A DNA stretch of 64,000 bases from Lamellibrachia satsuma (taxonomy: Eukaryota > Annelida > Polychaeta > Sabellida > Siboglinidae), in the NCBI GenBank assembly GCA_033239005.1, contig BSQZ01000001.1:33257688-33321687 (forward strand), written 5' to 3'. The position numbers and the translations under genes were made by a program. This document shows, one piece after another, positions 1 through 12,299 of the stretch. Position 1 is the stretch's first letter. Every line of letters begins with the position of its first letter. The notes under the pieces were generated by a model. That model was not told where the DNA came from, made no database searches, and saw only the letters and a program-made list of their open reading frames with translations.

Positions 1-767
<767 letters not shown>

Positions 768-1386
768 GATGGTAACTTGAATATGTCATTCCAGTTGACA
801 TTATATGAAATTTTTTACAATATTATTGCGCAATCCAAACCTTCAAATTTGTCATAACATTTAAATTAAATCATTTAGTATCCCGCCGGTAACTTGGACC
901 CCTGCTGCCATGGGCCGTGCTGTACGCTGGCCGTGGACAGATCAAGCTGGCGGGCCGTGCTGTACGCTGGCCACCGATATATTGACACCGACAACCATCT
1001 CGCTAAAATAAGAATACGGCGCCTACATATTTTTACTATGTCAAATTAGTCAGGAATTTTAATTACACGAAACCCCCAAATGACATTTATTGAAAGAAAA
1101 CTCGGATTACATTCCCAGAAATGGGCATGCGCAGTGATTGCTTCCTGTCTTCCCTTGGACACCAGTCAACTGGCCTTGAATGAATGTGACTTCCTGCATA
1201 TTGTCTGACAACTCATTCATGCATTTTTAGACACGTTGACTTAGTTCACCGCCCTCCTTCCTGCTATATGCATCCATGTCGAGGATAATCGGTCGAGTCG
1301 TCCGTTCAGTTGATGAGAACGACTGTGGATGAACAGTCCAATTTGTGATGCGAAGCGTAAGATCGACAAGACGTTTGTTTTCCTTG

Positions 1387-2191
1387 TTGTGGGTCTTTGT
1401 ATCACTGTCGAGCTTTCCTTGTGGTGGGTCTTTGTATCAACTGTCGAGCTTTCCTTGTGGCGGGTCTTTGTATCACTGTCGAGCTTTCCTTGTGGCGGGC
1501 CTTTGTATCACTGTCGAGCTTTCCTTGTGGTGGGTCTTTGTATCACTGTCAAGCTTTCCTTGTGGCGGGCCTTTGTATCACTGTCGAGCTTTCCTTGTGG
1601 TGGGTGTCTGTATCACTGTCGAGCTTTCCTTGTTGTGGGTCTTTGTATCACTGTCGAGCTTTCCTTGTGGCGGGCCTTTGTATCACTGTCGAGCTTTCCT
1701 TGTGGTGGGTCTTTGTATCACTGTCGAGCTTTCCTTGTTGTGGGTCTTTGTATCACTGTCGAGCTTTCCTTGTGGTGGGCCTTTGTATCACTGTCGAGCT
1801 TTCCTTGTGGTGGGTCTTTGTATCACTGTCGAGCTTTCCTTGTGGCGGGCCTTTGTATCACTGTCGAGCTTTCATTGTGGTGGGTCTTTGTATCACTGTC
1901 GAGCTTTCTTTGTGGCGGGCCTTTGTATCACTGTCGAGCTTTACTTGTGGCGGGCCTTTGTATCACTGTCAAGCTTTCCTTGTGGCGGGCCTTTGTATCA
2001 CTGTCGAGCTTTCCTTGTGGTGGGTCTTTGTATCACTGTCGAGCTTTCTTTGTGGCGGGCCTTTGTATCACTGTCAAGCTTTCCTTGTGGCGGGCCTTTG
2101 TATCACTGTAAAGCTTTCCTTGTGGCGGGCCTTTGTATCACTGTCGAGCTTTCCTTGTGGCGGGTCTGTGTATCACTGTCGAACTTTCCGA
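1387..2191. repeat. 35-bp minisatellite, about 23 units
   Basis: The unit contains GTCGAGCTTTCCTTGTGG followed by a GGGCC/GGGTC-TTTGTATCACT segment and repeats every 35 bp with point variation. No unit has a stop in any of the three plus frames, and 35 is not a multiple of three, so three overlapping open frames of about 260-297 codons arise, each cycling through the same 35-residue period. I read this as a by-product of the unit and not as a coding gene. The paralogous site near 18160 has no array. Confidence 0.93.
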
Positions 2192-2314
2192 CAGTACGTT
2201 TTCCTGTAGTTGTTATTTCGACATTATATTGCTATTGATGCACACTGCTGTCTGACATTCCGTTCCATCGAAGCTGATTCCTTAGTATTTTAGTTTCTAT
2301 GCTGTAGTTATAAG

Positions 2315-2484
<170 letters not shown>

Positions 2485-2574
2485 GTTTGAGTGAAAGCAT
2501 CTTTTGTTCCTATACTTTCATTCAAAGGTCATGATTCCAAAGATATATTATTATTAGTAGTAATATGTTATTAT

Positions 2575-2880
2575 ACGTACATACGGACATACATATGTAC
2601 GAACATTCGGAAACACGCTCACGTACATACATACACATCAAAACACATATACAAGCAGATACACACGTATACATATATCCACACATATGTACGTACGTAC
2701 ATACATACATATATGCATACATGAATATATACATGCATACATACGTACATACATACATACATACATGCATGCATACATGCATACATACATATATACATAC
2801 ATACGTACGTACATACATACATACATGCATACATGCATGCATGTGTGTATGCATACATACATACATACATACATGCAAAC
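2575..2880. repeat. CATA/GTAC/TGCA tetranucleotide tract
   Basis: Mixed CATA, CGTA and TGCA tetranucleotides. Open frames here are low-complexity Tyr/Ile/His/Thr or Met/Cys/Val/Tyr strings and are not genes. A shorter version is in copy B at 19788-19920. Confidence 0.95.
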
Positions 2881-3350
2881 CCGCTTGCCTATTATACATG
2901 TAATTCACGCTATTGTACAAATCATTTTCGTAGCTGACACTAACCGAACGCCTCGTCGTTGTCTGCATTCACCAACACACTCGGGTCATTGGTTTCTTCC
3001 TATTGGTCAAACACAGAATTAATCAAAAATATTGATTACATCAAAACATAATATTGTACGTGTTGAATGCATGTGTGTTGTTACGACAGTAAACGGCATG
3101 TAGTGGATTAACTGCTACCCGCTTCCTCTGTGATGCTTTCTCGAAACTATCACACTCTGCATGCATTTGTTGGCATTAGTGCTCTAATACCAACTTCCCT
3201 CAAAACACAGTGTCAAAGCGTTTAGTATAGGTTCATACCACCACCCACCCCCCTCAATACGTGGTGTGGGACAACAAACATTCGTTTGTCCCACAAAACG
3301 TAGTGACGACCAAACCACCACCCACCAATACGCAACGCTATGCCTTTGTG
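2870..3350. repeat. Left arm of a distant inverted repeat (partner 16870-17350)
   Basis: The reverse complement of this segment matches 16870-17350 with substitutions and small gaps. Shared landmarks are the CCACCCACC-rich stretch near 3240 and 3320, the TTTGTCCCAC motif near 3285, the CGCTTCCTCTGTGATGCTTTC stretch near 3120, and the ATGCAAAC/AATTCACGCTATTG region near 2870-2910. The arms are about 13.5 kb apart. This segment from about 2942 onward is missing from copy B, so it is an A-specific insertion. Confidence 0.82.
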
Positions 3351-3397
3351 TATGAACTTTGAGAAATTATGCGACCATCCCTTATGCTGTCACTTAC

Positions 3398-3485
3398 TTC
3401 AACAGCTGCGTAGGCTGCTACAAACGTCAACGCCAGGAAGGCGAAAAGCAAGACGACACTCGCACGCATTGTCTCTTCGAAGCAG
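3398..3485 (-). CDS. Signal-peptide exon of a possible secreted protein (partial gene)
   Basis: On the minus strand an acceptor (TTACATAG, AG at 3487-3486) is followed by a short leader, an ATG at 3469, 24 codons and a strong donor GTAAGT at 3397-3392. The peptide begins MRASVVLLFAFLALTF and ends in an Ala-rich segment, a classic cleavable signal sequence. Upstream, a non-coding exon (about 3710-3660, donor GGTAAGG) and a TATA box are visible. The 24-codon, phase-0 layout is the same as the first exons of the cysteine-rich genes at 52-63 kb, but sequence similarity is weak. I could not find downstream exons toward lower coordinates, where the inverted-repeat insertion begins, so the gene may be broken. 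Copy B keeps the promoter but has lost this exon. Confidence 0.5.
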
Positions 3486-3733
3486 CTATGTAAGGAGAGA
3501 ATTAATGCATTCAGCATATTACTAATAATACATAACATGTTTTCTTTCTACTTAATGCTTATTCGCCAATTGTATTCAGTTAAATTATTCTATGCTGATG
3601 TTGAGAGCAACGTTTAATAAAATTTAATTTCCTTGAAAACAAACGTCACATTTCCTTACCCGATTCAGTGGCAAGAAGGTCTTTGTTCAAGTGACGAGTC
3701 GTGCCCTTTCAGTGATGAATCCGACCTAGCATT

Positions 3734-3747
3734 CCTCTTTATATAGC
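3734..3747 (-). promoter_or_regulatory. TATA box for the 3.4-kb minus-strand transcription unit
   Basis: Read on the minus strand it is GCTATATAAAGAGG. A leader with a GGTAAGG donor at 3659 follows about 75 nt downstream. The paralogous copy at about 20779-20790 keeps a TATA-like CTTTATAAATAGG, so the core promoter survives in both duplicates. Confidence 0.55.
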
Positions 3748-3899
3748 AAGCAAGCGTGAATGTGCTGCGTGTATGTGATCATTGAAACGGATTCAGCAAA
3801 ACGAAGCATTACGTCAGCATGCAGACGTTTTCATTGTTAGTGACATTAGTATTTGTATTGTCGTCTCGAATTTGCGTTCACATCGTTTACTGCGGAAGA

Positions 3900-6397
3900 T
3901 GACACTCCACGATTACCAGTGTATTTTAGATGTTGCGTCAACGACTCGACTGAGGTTGTAGCGAATTTATGAGTATGCACAATTAAATGTTTGCGAAGGA
4001 TTTGATTTACTTTTGGGACAACGGAGCAGCAGCTCCTGAATTTATGTTCGTAAAACAGCTGACGAAGGAACTGGTAGCATTAATCAATTAAATATATGTG
4101 TTGACGGACTCTTGGAGGTGTTTCGGACAGAACAATACGTCAATTGTGCAAATACATCAGAAAGGAAATATTCAAAAAATATTTCAACAGCTGTATTAAA
4201 ATGTGTATGCTTAGATGCCAGGAATATAATAACAAAGCAGTAAGACGAAAACAGCATTGTCGTGGTTTAATTTGAGATAAAAAAAAGAAGGAATCGAAGA
4301 GAATTCCTAATGCCACGTTGGAATTATGCTTTCCAGCAACTCTCGTTTTTTGGATTTCTTTTTCTATGCGTTGTTTCTTATTAACTTCTAGGAGGTCTCG
4401 ATGGTGGTAATATACTGGATGTAGCCTAACCAATGTGCTCCCTTGATTCCCTGTTTTCGATGTGTTTTTCCACTTAAGATATTGAAACCAAATGTAATAT
4501 ATGTCATACATATGTCATACATATGGCGAAATTGTTGCTATTGATCTTAGCCAAACAAATACGCTAAACACAGATGACAGGAGGTAACATTGACTCCAGA
4601 AAATTATCATCATGTTGTCATAGAGTGTGTTCTAGAAACGCGACGATCATGCAAGCTCAATATCTCAGGTATCCATGCGCTATGCGCTATCTAGCAGAAA
4701 TCCAAAAATATCAGCAATATTTCTTGCAGAAATCTCCCTGAGAATACAATTATGTACAGACGATAAATATCCTAAAAGTGAACAACCAATGCCATTGCAA
4801 AGAACAGCTGAAACATAAATATATGCACATTTACCTATATGGTCAATTTAGTGACAAAAAATGGAGAAAAAATTAATATGTCAAATGCAGGATTGGAACT
4901 CTCATTCATTCATTGAGCACCTTACAGACAACGTGGAATACATCATTCTCAACAAGAAGTAACATCCGAATTTATGAAATAGCAATGTGAAAAGCGTGTT
5001 AATATATGGCTCTCAGACATGCCGAATGACCAAGACAACAACCAGAAAACTCCAAACACGCATAGACATATGTATAAAATACAACTTTAAAAACGGTAAA
5101 CAGTAGGACAATGTCACAAACAAAGAGCTCACGATGAAACAGCATCAGGTAAGAGATCGAAAAAATTTAATGAACTTGGATAGGACACATTCACAACAGT
5201 AGACAATTGCAAGCAATTGCCACAAGTCTACTGTTGTCCAACTTTGCTCAATAATGACACAATTACACATTCAAAAACTCACCATTTATAGCCGTTGTCT
5301 TACTCGATATAGTAGAACAATCGAGGTAATTTTTGACGTATAATTCGATCCCATCACCCCGTTTGCAATCCCTTACACTATGAAAAGATGAATAGCCTGG
5401 TAGTTGAAACCGGGGTTGAGCCCATCTTTCATGAATAGTAATGAATAAAACAATTTTAAGTGATTATAAGTAAATACAAATGTTTTCGAAATTTACATTC
5501 AAACTGCGTGAGTTAAAATTAATAAAATATATATTTCTACCAAAAATACTACGTGATATATTGATATTTTCGTAAAATTTATGTTCAAAATAATATATAA
5601 TATTAAAAATTTGAGGAGATATAGTTATATAAATTATTGTCTGCATCAATGCTACCTTCTTGATCATGGGCTAAATAACCAGAGTATTGAAACGAAACAT
5701 TGTTTAACTGATCGAATTGAACAAATACTTGTTCACAAAATTCATAAACAGACTGTATGATCATAAACTCGATATCACAGATTCCTGCAAACAGGAGAGT
5801 GTCTAGTGAGTCCAAAGGCATTTCGAATAATCGAAATCATGTTACAGAGTTCAAACTCTCGCAAGGTCTGTGAGAGTCTTCACCTTCAGTTTCTGAACGT
5901 CTTAACGAAATTTGACGAAGACGCAGTAGTTCTGCGTCCACACGCTGTGGATTTTTTTGTCGCGCTTCAGCTGCCGGGCTTGTCGGAAAAGTTCACTGTT
6001 GTGCGTTGACAGGTGGTCATTCAGGTAAATGTCCATTCCTCTCAACGCACACCGTTCAGCTTTTCAGTCCGCCAGTGGAACTGGGAGATGACCGGTCGCT
6101 TCCAGCCATTTTTCGTCGTCATTATGGCACTCTCGGAGGTCAACGTTTCCTCTTCGACAGTCGATGTTGAATTGCGCGTGCTAGGCTTGGTCGAAGTGGC
6201 GAGAAACACTTCAACAAGAAAACACTAGGCAGAATGAGACGACAGACAACAAGCAATTGAAAAACTAGTAATATATTACACAATACATATTGTAGCTACG
6301 TGTAGGAATGCATCAATGCCCTTATTACACCAGCGAGCCATGTCGCTTCTTTATAATCTTTGACACGACAAACTATTCAACTGTATTAAAAAACATA
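3900..6397. other. No gene recognised
   Basis: AT-rich single-copy-looking DNA. Open frames here (for example minus 4140-4511, 123 codons) have no recognisable domain, no splice support and average base composition. It is not represented in copy B, which has unrelated sequence at 20930-22700. Confidence 0.6.
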
Positions 6398-6552
6398 TTT
6401 TTACATAGCCCGATATCGAGTCCTTGGGACTGCTCTAAGAACTTCACCACTGGCAGACCTGTTAATTCAATCGCCATCTCGACTTATCTGGAAAGCATTT
6501 AGCCACGGTGCATTTACTGCACGAAGACTATTATTTCGCATGCCCACCTTTT
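6398..6552 (-). mobile_element. Partial tRNA-derived SINE (3' module)
   Basis: Shares GAGTCCTTGGGACTGCTC, the GACCTGTTAATTCAA block, the GGAAAGCATTTAGCC block and the GCACGAAGACTATT block with the copies at 28.3, 35.3 and 49.3 kb. The tRNA-like head is absent. The duplicated segment shared with copy B starts inside this element at about 6498 (partner 22988), so a duplication or rearrangement breakpoint lies within the SINE. Confidence 0.7.
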
Positions 6553-7017
6553 TTCTGATTGTGGAAAAAATTATTCATCGGACATGTTATGAGTTTATAG
6601 ATTCACCTGTAGAGCACATTAATTAGGTAATGTCACCATGTTGCTGTTTCGAAACTTCTAGGCAACTTTGTTCACCCCACTTTGTCTGTCTTTCGGAAGA
6701 GACACTAACACCCGTTAGTGTTACGAGAAGCAACATATCCCACACGTAGCCTGCTGTGGACTCCATCTCTCAACCACTGGAGCAGTAGCAGAAGCGTCGA
6801 TGACGCGGATCAGTCAATTCTGTTAAATACCTCGCATGAAAACACGATTGAATAGATTGGTTCAACTTTTGATAATGTTTAGTCTCGACAGCCGATATGG
6901 ACTAAAACGGTTTGTTCCTTCGCATGTGGGAAATATCAAAATTCAAGCGACGCGTCATGGTGACCGTTGGAACCGTAGACACCATACAGGTGATTTATAT
7001 GCTATTAAAAAACACGC

Positions 7018-7195
7018 TTGTTAAACTATGTTTTTCATGAATATTCTATACTGCGAAAACACACACACGATCGGCTTGTGCACGCATATGTAGGGACAAC
7101 ATGCAACATAACGGCGTCTCATGGATATGTAGGGACAATATGTAACATATCGGCGTCTCATGGATGTGCCCCCGCTACACTAACGTGTTTTATGT
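7018..7195. repeat. Short internal tandem duplication (about 50 bp)
   Basis: The segment TATGTAGGGACAACATGCAA and the following GGCGTCTCATGGA is repeated with few changes at about 7085-7130 and 7135-7170. The whole 6935-7195 stretch also has a third, more diverged relative at 22700-22975. Confidence 0.7.
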
Positions 7196-7199
7196 ATAC

Positions 7200-8865
7200 A
7201 GTGTGATGCAGACGGAACAACAATAATTATCTTCATCGTATCAGTTTTGAAAGAACACCAACCGAGGCATTTACCTCATTCATTGTAGCTCACAACACTC
7301 AGCGATCACCGCTGTCCATGATATATTGTTATGCAATATCAGTTACAACCAAAACATTCAGGCATAATGTGTTCAATGTTTCTATGTTTTACCCGATATG
7401 GGTGACACAAAGTGATGATGAATTTAGCGTTATATTTCGGAAAGCCTTTTCATCACGACTGGCTGATTGTTAATTGCTGTTGTTGTTGTTGTTGTTGGTG
7501 GTGGTGGTAGTGGTATTCGAGTCCGCTATTTGTCAAATGTTTACCTTAAATCCATTCCATGTTTATTTAACCTCTTTGGTTTTCCCCGATATTTCACCTT
7601 CTGTGCTGCTAAGTGCCACATTTACATGTTTTCTTTTCAGGCTCGCGTATCTTTTCTTGATGGAACATAGTATACAGTATTCTTCATTAACCCTTACTAT
7701 ATATCTGACCCATAATTATGTTTATAGTTATATGTTTATAGTTACATGTTTATAGTTATATGCTTCCAGCTTATCATATCCATTCTTCACCATGCCCACA
7801 ATTCTTAGTATGGTAATTTATTAGCGTCCTCCTTATTGAGTTTGCATGCCTCACCTCGATACTACGCATAGCTCCAAACTAGCAAGTGCACACATATGTT
7901 CTTCTAGTTTATATTGACGTCATCAGCTTTCGAGACAATGTCACATGTAATGTTTCTCGCTGTATAGCCAACTTGGCTCAATGCTTTTTTTAATGTTGTG
8001 TGTTTCATGTTGCTCATTGAGCCGATGTACAAAGACCGTTAGCACCACTTCAATATTAGTCTCATCAATAATTTGTCCTCTCAAATCGAATTAATGTATA
8101 ATGTCAAAGCCCGTCGTAGTAAACGTAAGAGTTGCTTATGTAAGGAGTAACTACAAGAATAAAAAGCATCACAAGAATTCGAAATGACAGAGGATACAAA
8201 TATTTTTTTCTTTACCAGGACGACATAAATTCAAAACCAATACCGGATATAGATGTATTAGGTGCAAAAATCAAATACTAAGATCTAGGTATATCAATTC
8301 AGGCTGACGCAGACGTTTTAGAACAGTGTAGATTAACTATTACTACTATATAACATATAACGAGAAAGATAATATATAAACAAAAGTGTCACGCCACACT
8401 TGGACTATTACATGGGGGACAAATTCGGAGCAGCATATGGCACATTGGAGATGGAAATAATGCAATAACAAACTATGAAAATATCTTAAAATTAGGGTTA
8501 ACGACACCAAAGATCAGGAATGGGGTAATTATATTGTTTAATTTTTACAATACTGAATGAATATCACGATGAAGATATGGCTATGTTACGGATCAATAAT
8601 TAATGTAGAAGAAATATACGGCACAAATTAGCTTTAGTCGAAGAAAATGGAAAAATGGTTGTAAGCATTCTCATTCTCACAGCACACATTCAAATGCAAT
8701 GTGAAATAATTTATATTGTTTTGCTATCAGCGAACATAATTGAATTTACTGTTCAAATAAAACAGAAGGTATCAACTATAAAAATCGTATGTTTACTGTA
8801 AAATGAATCTTTACATTAAACATATCTATTCTAGGTACACAAACAAACAAACACACACACACGCA

Positions 8866-8897
<32 letters not shown>

Positions 8898-9490
8898 AAG
8901 ACAAACGCACACACGCACGCTCACACAAACTAATTATTTTTCGTTAATTTTATTTCTGTATCATAATACGTGTACGTGTATGAATATAATTATGTTCGAT
9001 CTTAGCTAACTTTCCTAAAGGTTTTGAAGAACTTTTTGGGGACTTGACATGTTATTGATAGTTAGCAGAACAATTTGCATCTTGTCCTTTTTATGCAATT
9101 TACAGGATTCTTCGAAGACACTTCCTCTCAAAATCTAGTAATCTCATTTCAGTTTCTGAGTTAAAGTTTCAACTTTAACAACAGTAAGTCAATATGGCCA
9201 CCATTAGCCTCTTATACACCAAGCTCTTGGTAGTTGTAGTGAAGTTGTTGCTCCATAAGTATCGATATTGCTGAAGTTGCAAAGCTTTTATTTCCGCTGT
9301 CGAACTGCCCTCAAATGAGATGATGGCTCTAATGTATGTAAATGGTTTTATTTCCTCTCGGTGTTATCCCTTCCTCATTATTCATACAGTTTTCGCATTG
9401 CCATAGTTTATCATAGTGATATTTTGCGAGTTTCTGTAGTTCGTGTTCTGTTAGGTCTGTGATATAAATGTCATCAGCAAAGTAATGATG

Positions 9491-9493
<3 letters not shown>
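7200..9493. other. No gene recognised; short simple repeats
   Basis: Contains a TTG/GGT triplet run (about 7477-7510), repeats of TTTATAGTTATATG near 7720-7765, and a CACACGCACGCACG tract at 8842-8925. The interval 7171-10261 has no counterpart in copy B. Confidence 0.6.

Positions 9494-9561
<68 letters not shown>
9494..9561. repeat. (TA)n microsatellite
   Basis: Pure TA tract. It lies inside the 3.1-kb block that is missing from copy B. Confidence 0.97.
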
Positions 9562-9563
<2 letters not shown>

Positions 9564-9905
9564 TTATAAAGACTCATAATACTGATCATTGTGGTACCAC
9601 AATTAAAACTGATTTCCAGTTTGAAGCATCCCCATCTGCTACAACTCGCTGTCAACTGTCAGTCAGCCATCTGTCCTGTCGAGGGATTTTAATTTAAGTA
9701 GTAATCTTCGATTTGTCAATAGCCTTCTGAAAATACCATATTGACGTGAGTCATCATTGGTAATGATGGGTTGACAAATGTTATCGAAAAATGTGTCACA
9801 ACGTCGATAAACTTTTATTCAAAATATAATTTTTTTGGGGAGCAAATTATGTAACTCAATCTGAAAACTATATCATTTCAACTTTGCAAGGTCACCCTCT
9901 AACCA

Positions 9906-10215
9906 TTTGGGGCTAGGAGGCGGAGTGGTTATCACGTTGGACTCTCAATCGAGAGAACCTGGGTTCGAATCCGCACGCTACAGTTTCAAAGATTAGGCAA
10001 TTCGATTCACCCACGATGCTTCAGTTCACTTAGCCGTATAAATGATTACCTGGCTACAGACAGTGGTGGATATGTGAAGAAACAATATTCGCGCAGTAAT
10101 TGCTCCGTGATTTAATGCTTCCCGTAGAGATGGCTTTGAAATGAACAACTCTGTCGGGGGGTGATCTAATGAGCTTTGAACAATCGCAACGACAAGATAC
10201 TGCACTGTATGAGAA
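9906..10215 (+). mobile_element. tRNA-derived SINE, full-length-looking copy
   Basis: Begins with a tRNA-like head. An A-box-like GGCGGAGTGGTTATC and GTTGGACTCTCAATC are followed by a B box GGGTTCGAATCC about 50 nt on, matching an internal RNA polymerase III promoter. The tRNA-unrelated body carries GCAGTAATTGCTCCGTG, TGCTTCCCGTAGAGATGG, and GAGCTTTGAACAATCGCAA, seen reverse-complemented in the minus copies at 28.3, 35.3 and 49.3 kb. It is not a functional tRNA gene because the acceptor stem and the sequence after the B box do not pair. Confidence 0.82.
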
Positions 10216-10565
10216 CGTACCGTTATCTTTACCATCCACCAGGGGCTCTACTTCAGAAGGTAGCTCGTTCAGATGGCGCCATCAAAAAAGTCATACCTAC
10301 GTCCCTGCTCATCGATAAAAACTAAGTCGCTTCACAGAGTGAACCACATTGTTTGAGGTTTTCCTACGCAGCTATCAATTCTTTTCATTCGTGGACACAA
10401 TGAACTAAGAACCGAGAGCAATTCAATCTAAATAATAACAAAAAGCATGTGTCTTCCATCGTGTTTTTCCTTTCTAGAGAAACACGAAACATCATACATT
10501 ATGTTGCGTGCAAACGCCTGGATGTCCGAGCAGGTGTGAGAACGCTATATATCTATGTCTCCGCG

Positions 10566-10745
10566 GACAATGTCGACACACGGCTTTTGTATTTATCATC
10601 TGTGGGTAGTGGACGCCAGTGGTCTGACGCAATTGGCGACGGTGATACGAGTCCAGCCGGGCAAAGTTCGTCTGACACAGGCCCCAAATACCCATGTTGT
10701 AGGTTAGCACAGGCAACACAAACGATGCGTAGAGATTTCAAACTG
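10566..10745 (-). pseudogene. LINE reverse-transcriptase C-terminal fossil (copy A)
   Basis: The minus-strand frame reads a segment with NMGIWGLCQTNFARLDSYHR, then RQLRQTTGVHYPQMIN and TKAV. This resembles the post-RT region of LINE polyproteins, where a 'YNxGxWGL...LDxFHRRQLR..GI.YP..I.N..L' pattern is common. It is broken by frame changes. The equivalent in copy B (24030-24475) retains about 370 bp more at its 3' side, so copy A has an internal deletion. Confidence 0.65.
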
Positions 10746-11043
10746 ATATGAGTTAATTTGAACCTCACTGTTCACATATAACAAAATACGACACTTCCGA
10801 GATACTTACGCAATGTAACTCAGCTTTAGGTGGTAATGTTTTTAAATAGTGTTTAGCGCAATACCTGGTGTGCCAACCTCGCTGTATACATTACGATGTC
10901 AGGAGAACATACACAATATTTTTTTCTAAGCAAAATACAAAATGCTCAGTAATATGCATATTGCATATTTGTACATCCGTATATGATTGAATGATTGACG
11001 CATTATGATGTTCCTGTTGTCCAACGATTGATAAAACCAAAGA

Positions 11044-11815
11044 ATGTGGCTAACTATGTCACTGTTTCAATTAATAATTAAGTGGAAATGTATCAAGAAC
11101 AAGAGGAATCGTATTTGTTTTTATGCTTTCAAAAAGCGCTGCCGCTGCAGTTACAGAGAACAAAACGCACTGACTCCTCCGTGGATTTTCGGCAGTTGGA
11201 TGGAGTTCTACACCACACAATGTGAAGTAAGCCTGTTCTTTACGAAGACAAATTTGTAGGACGACACATGTTTTGTGTCGTAAATTATCTGAAATGTTAT
11301 GCCTTGTCTGTGAGTCAAAGGAAGCGACATCGCGCATCGCTGAAGTGTTAGAATTGATGTCTGCGCACGCACATAAACAGGTTTTTCAATCGTCTGTGTC
11401 TTCGTTTTTACGTTTCATGTACGTAGGAAAGCTCAAAAAGCCATTCGTTTACTCAAACATCAGTGTTTCTTATACATGTCTGTCTTGCCACAAACAGGCG
11501 GACATGAATTTTATTTAGCAGCTCCCTCTCCTTGAGAAACTCTAGGCAGTCAAAGTGCTCCACTTGGATTGGGGAGCAGCTGGCATCCTGACGTCGCTCC
11601 ATCTTCTGATGACCACCAGTTGACATCTCTCGACGGTCTGGCGTCCGTTCATCGCTCCCTGACCGCTTCCTGGGACATATATAATTACTCCATTGATTGT
11701 CCAATATTTCTAGTTTCGAATACGTCGATGTTCTTGTTTGGCTTCGTATGGGATACCATGTTTCGCATCCGTACTGCAGGGTTGGTAGAACGTTTGAGCT
11801 GTGCCGAATTTTGAC
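11044..11815 (+). pseudogene. Broken paralogue of the 25007-25597 open frame
   Basis: Closely matches 24840-25600, but a small length difference near 11398 (GTCTGTGTCTTCG versus GTCTGTCTTCG) and others split the single 196-codon frame of copy B into separate frames here. The minus-strand frame 11071-11337 (88 codons) is open in both copies, but its differences are spread without an obvious bias to third positions, so I do not call it a gene. Confidence 0.4.
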
Positions 11816-12055
11816 GTCATGCTAAATTTCTTGCCATTTCAAATTGTCCCACAACTGATTGAAGGCTGCTAACGCACACTTTCCCTAATTTGCAGTTACG
11901 CAATTAACTATATATGTGCTTAGAAACAACCGTATTAATAAAGGAATGTAAACTTTTAATAAACAATCTATGTCCATCGAATTAGTGACAACTTGCTCAA
12001 ACGATGCCGTCGCTTAGAATATGTTAATGGTACAAACTGTACTTGTCAATGGTGA

Positions 12056-12188
12056 ATGCTTAGTGTTACGCGCAATGACAGCGTTGCTTACTTAGTGTTA
12101 CGCGCAATGACAGCGTCGCTTACTTAGTGTTACGCGCAATGACAGCGTTGCTTACTTAGTGTTACGCGCAATGACAGCGTTGCTTACT
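12056..12188. repeat. 32-bp tandem repeat, 4 units
   Basis: Unit CTTACTTAGTGTTACGCGCA followed by ATGACAGCGTTG. Four units are present here and four in copy B at about 25848-25975, so the array predates the segmental duplication and has kept its copy number. Confidence 0.92.
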
Positions 12189-12299
12189 TTCTTTAAAATC
12201 TTACTTACTAAAGTCGCAACTATATATTTTAGTTACAAATAAGCTGTTACAATTATATTTCCTATAATGTTATTTTTTTCTTCAATTGAGCACACACTT

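Noticed and set aside
9906..9975. Possible tRNA gene
   Set aside because: A and B boxes are present but no acceptor stem pairing; it continues into a SINE body shared with other copies.
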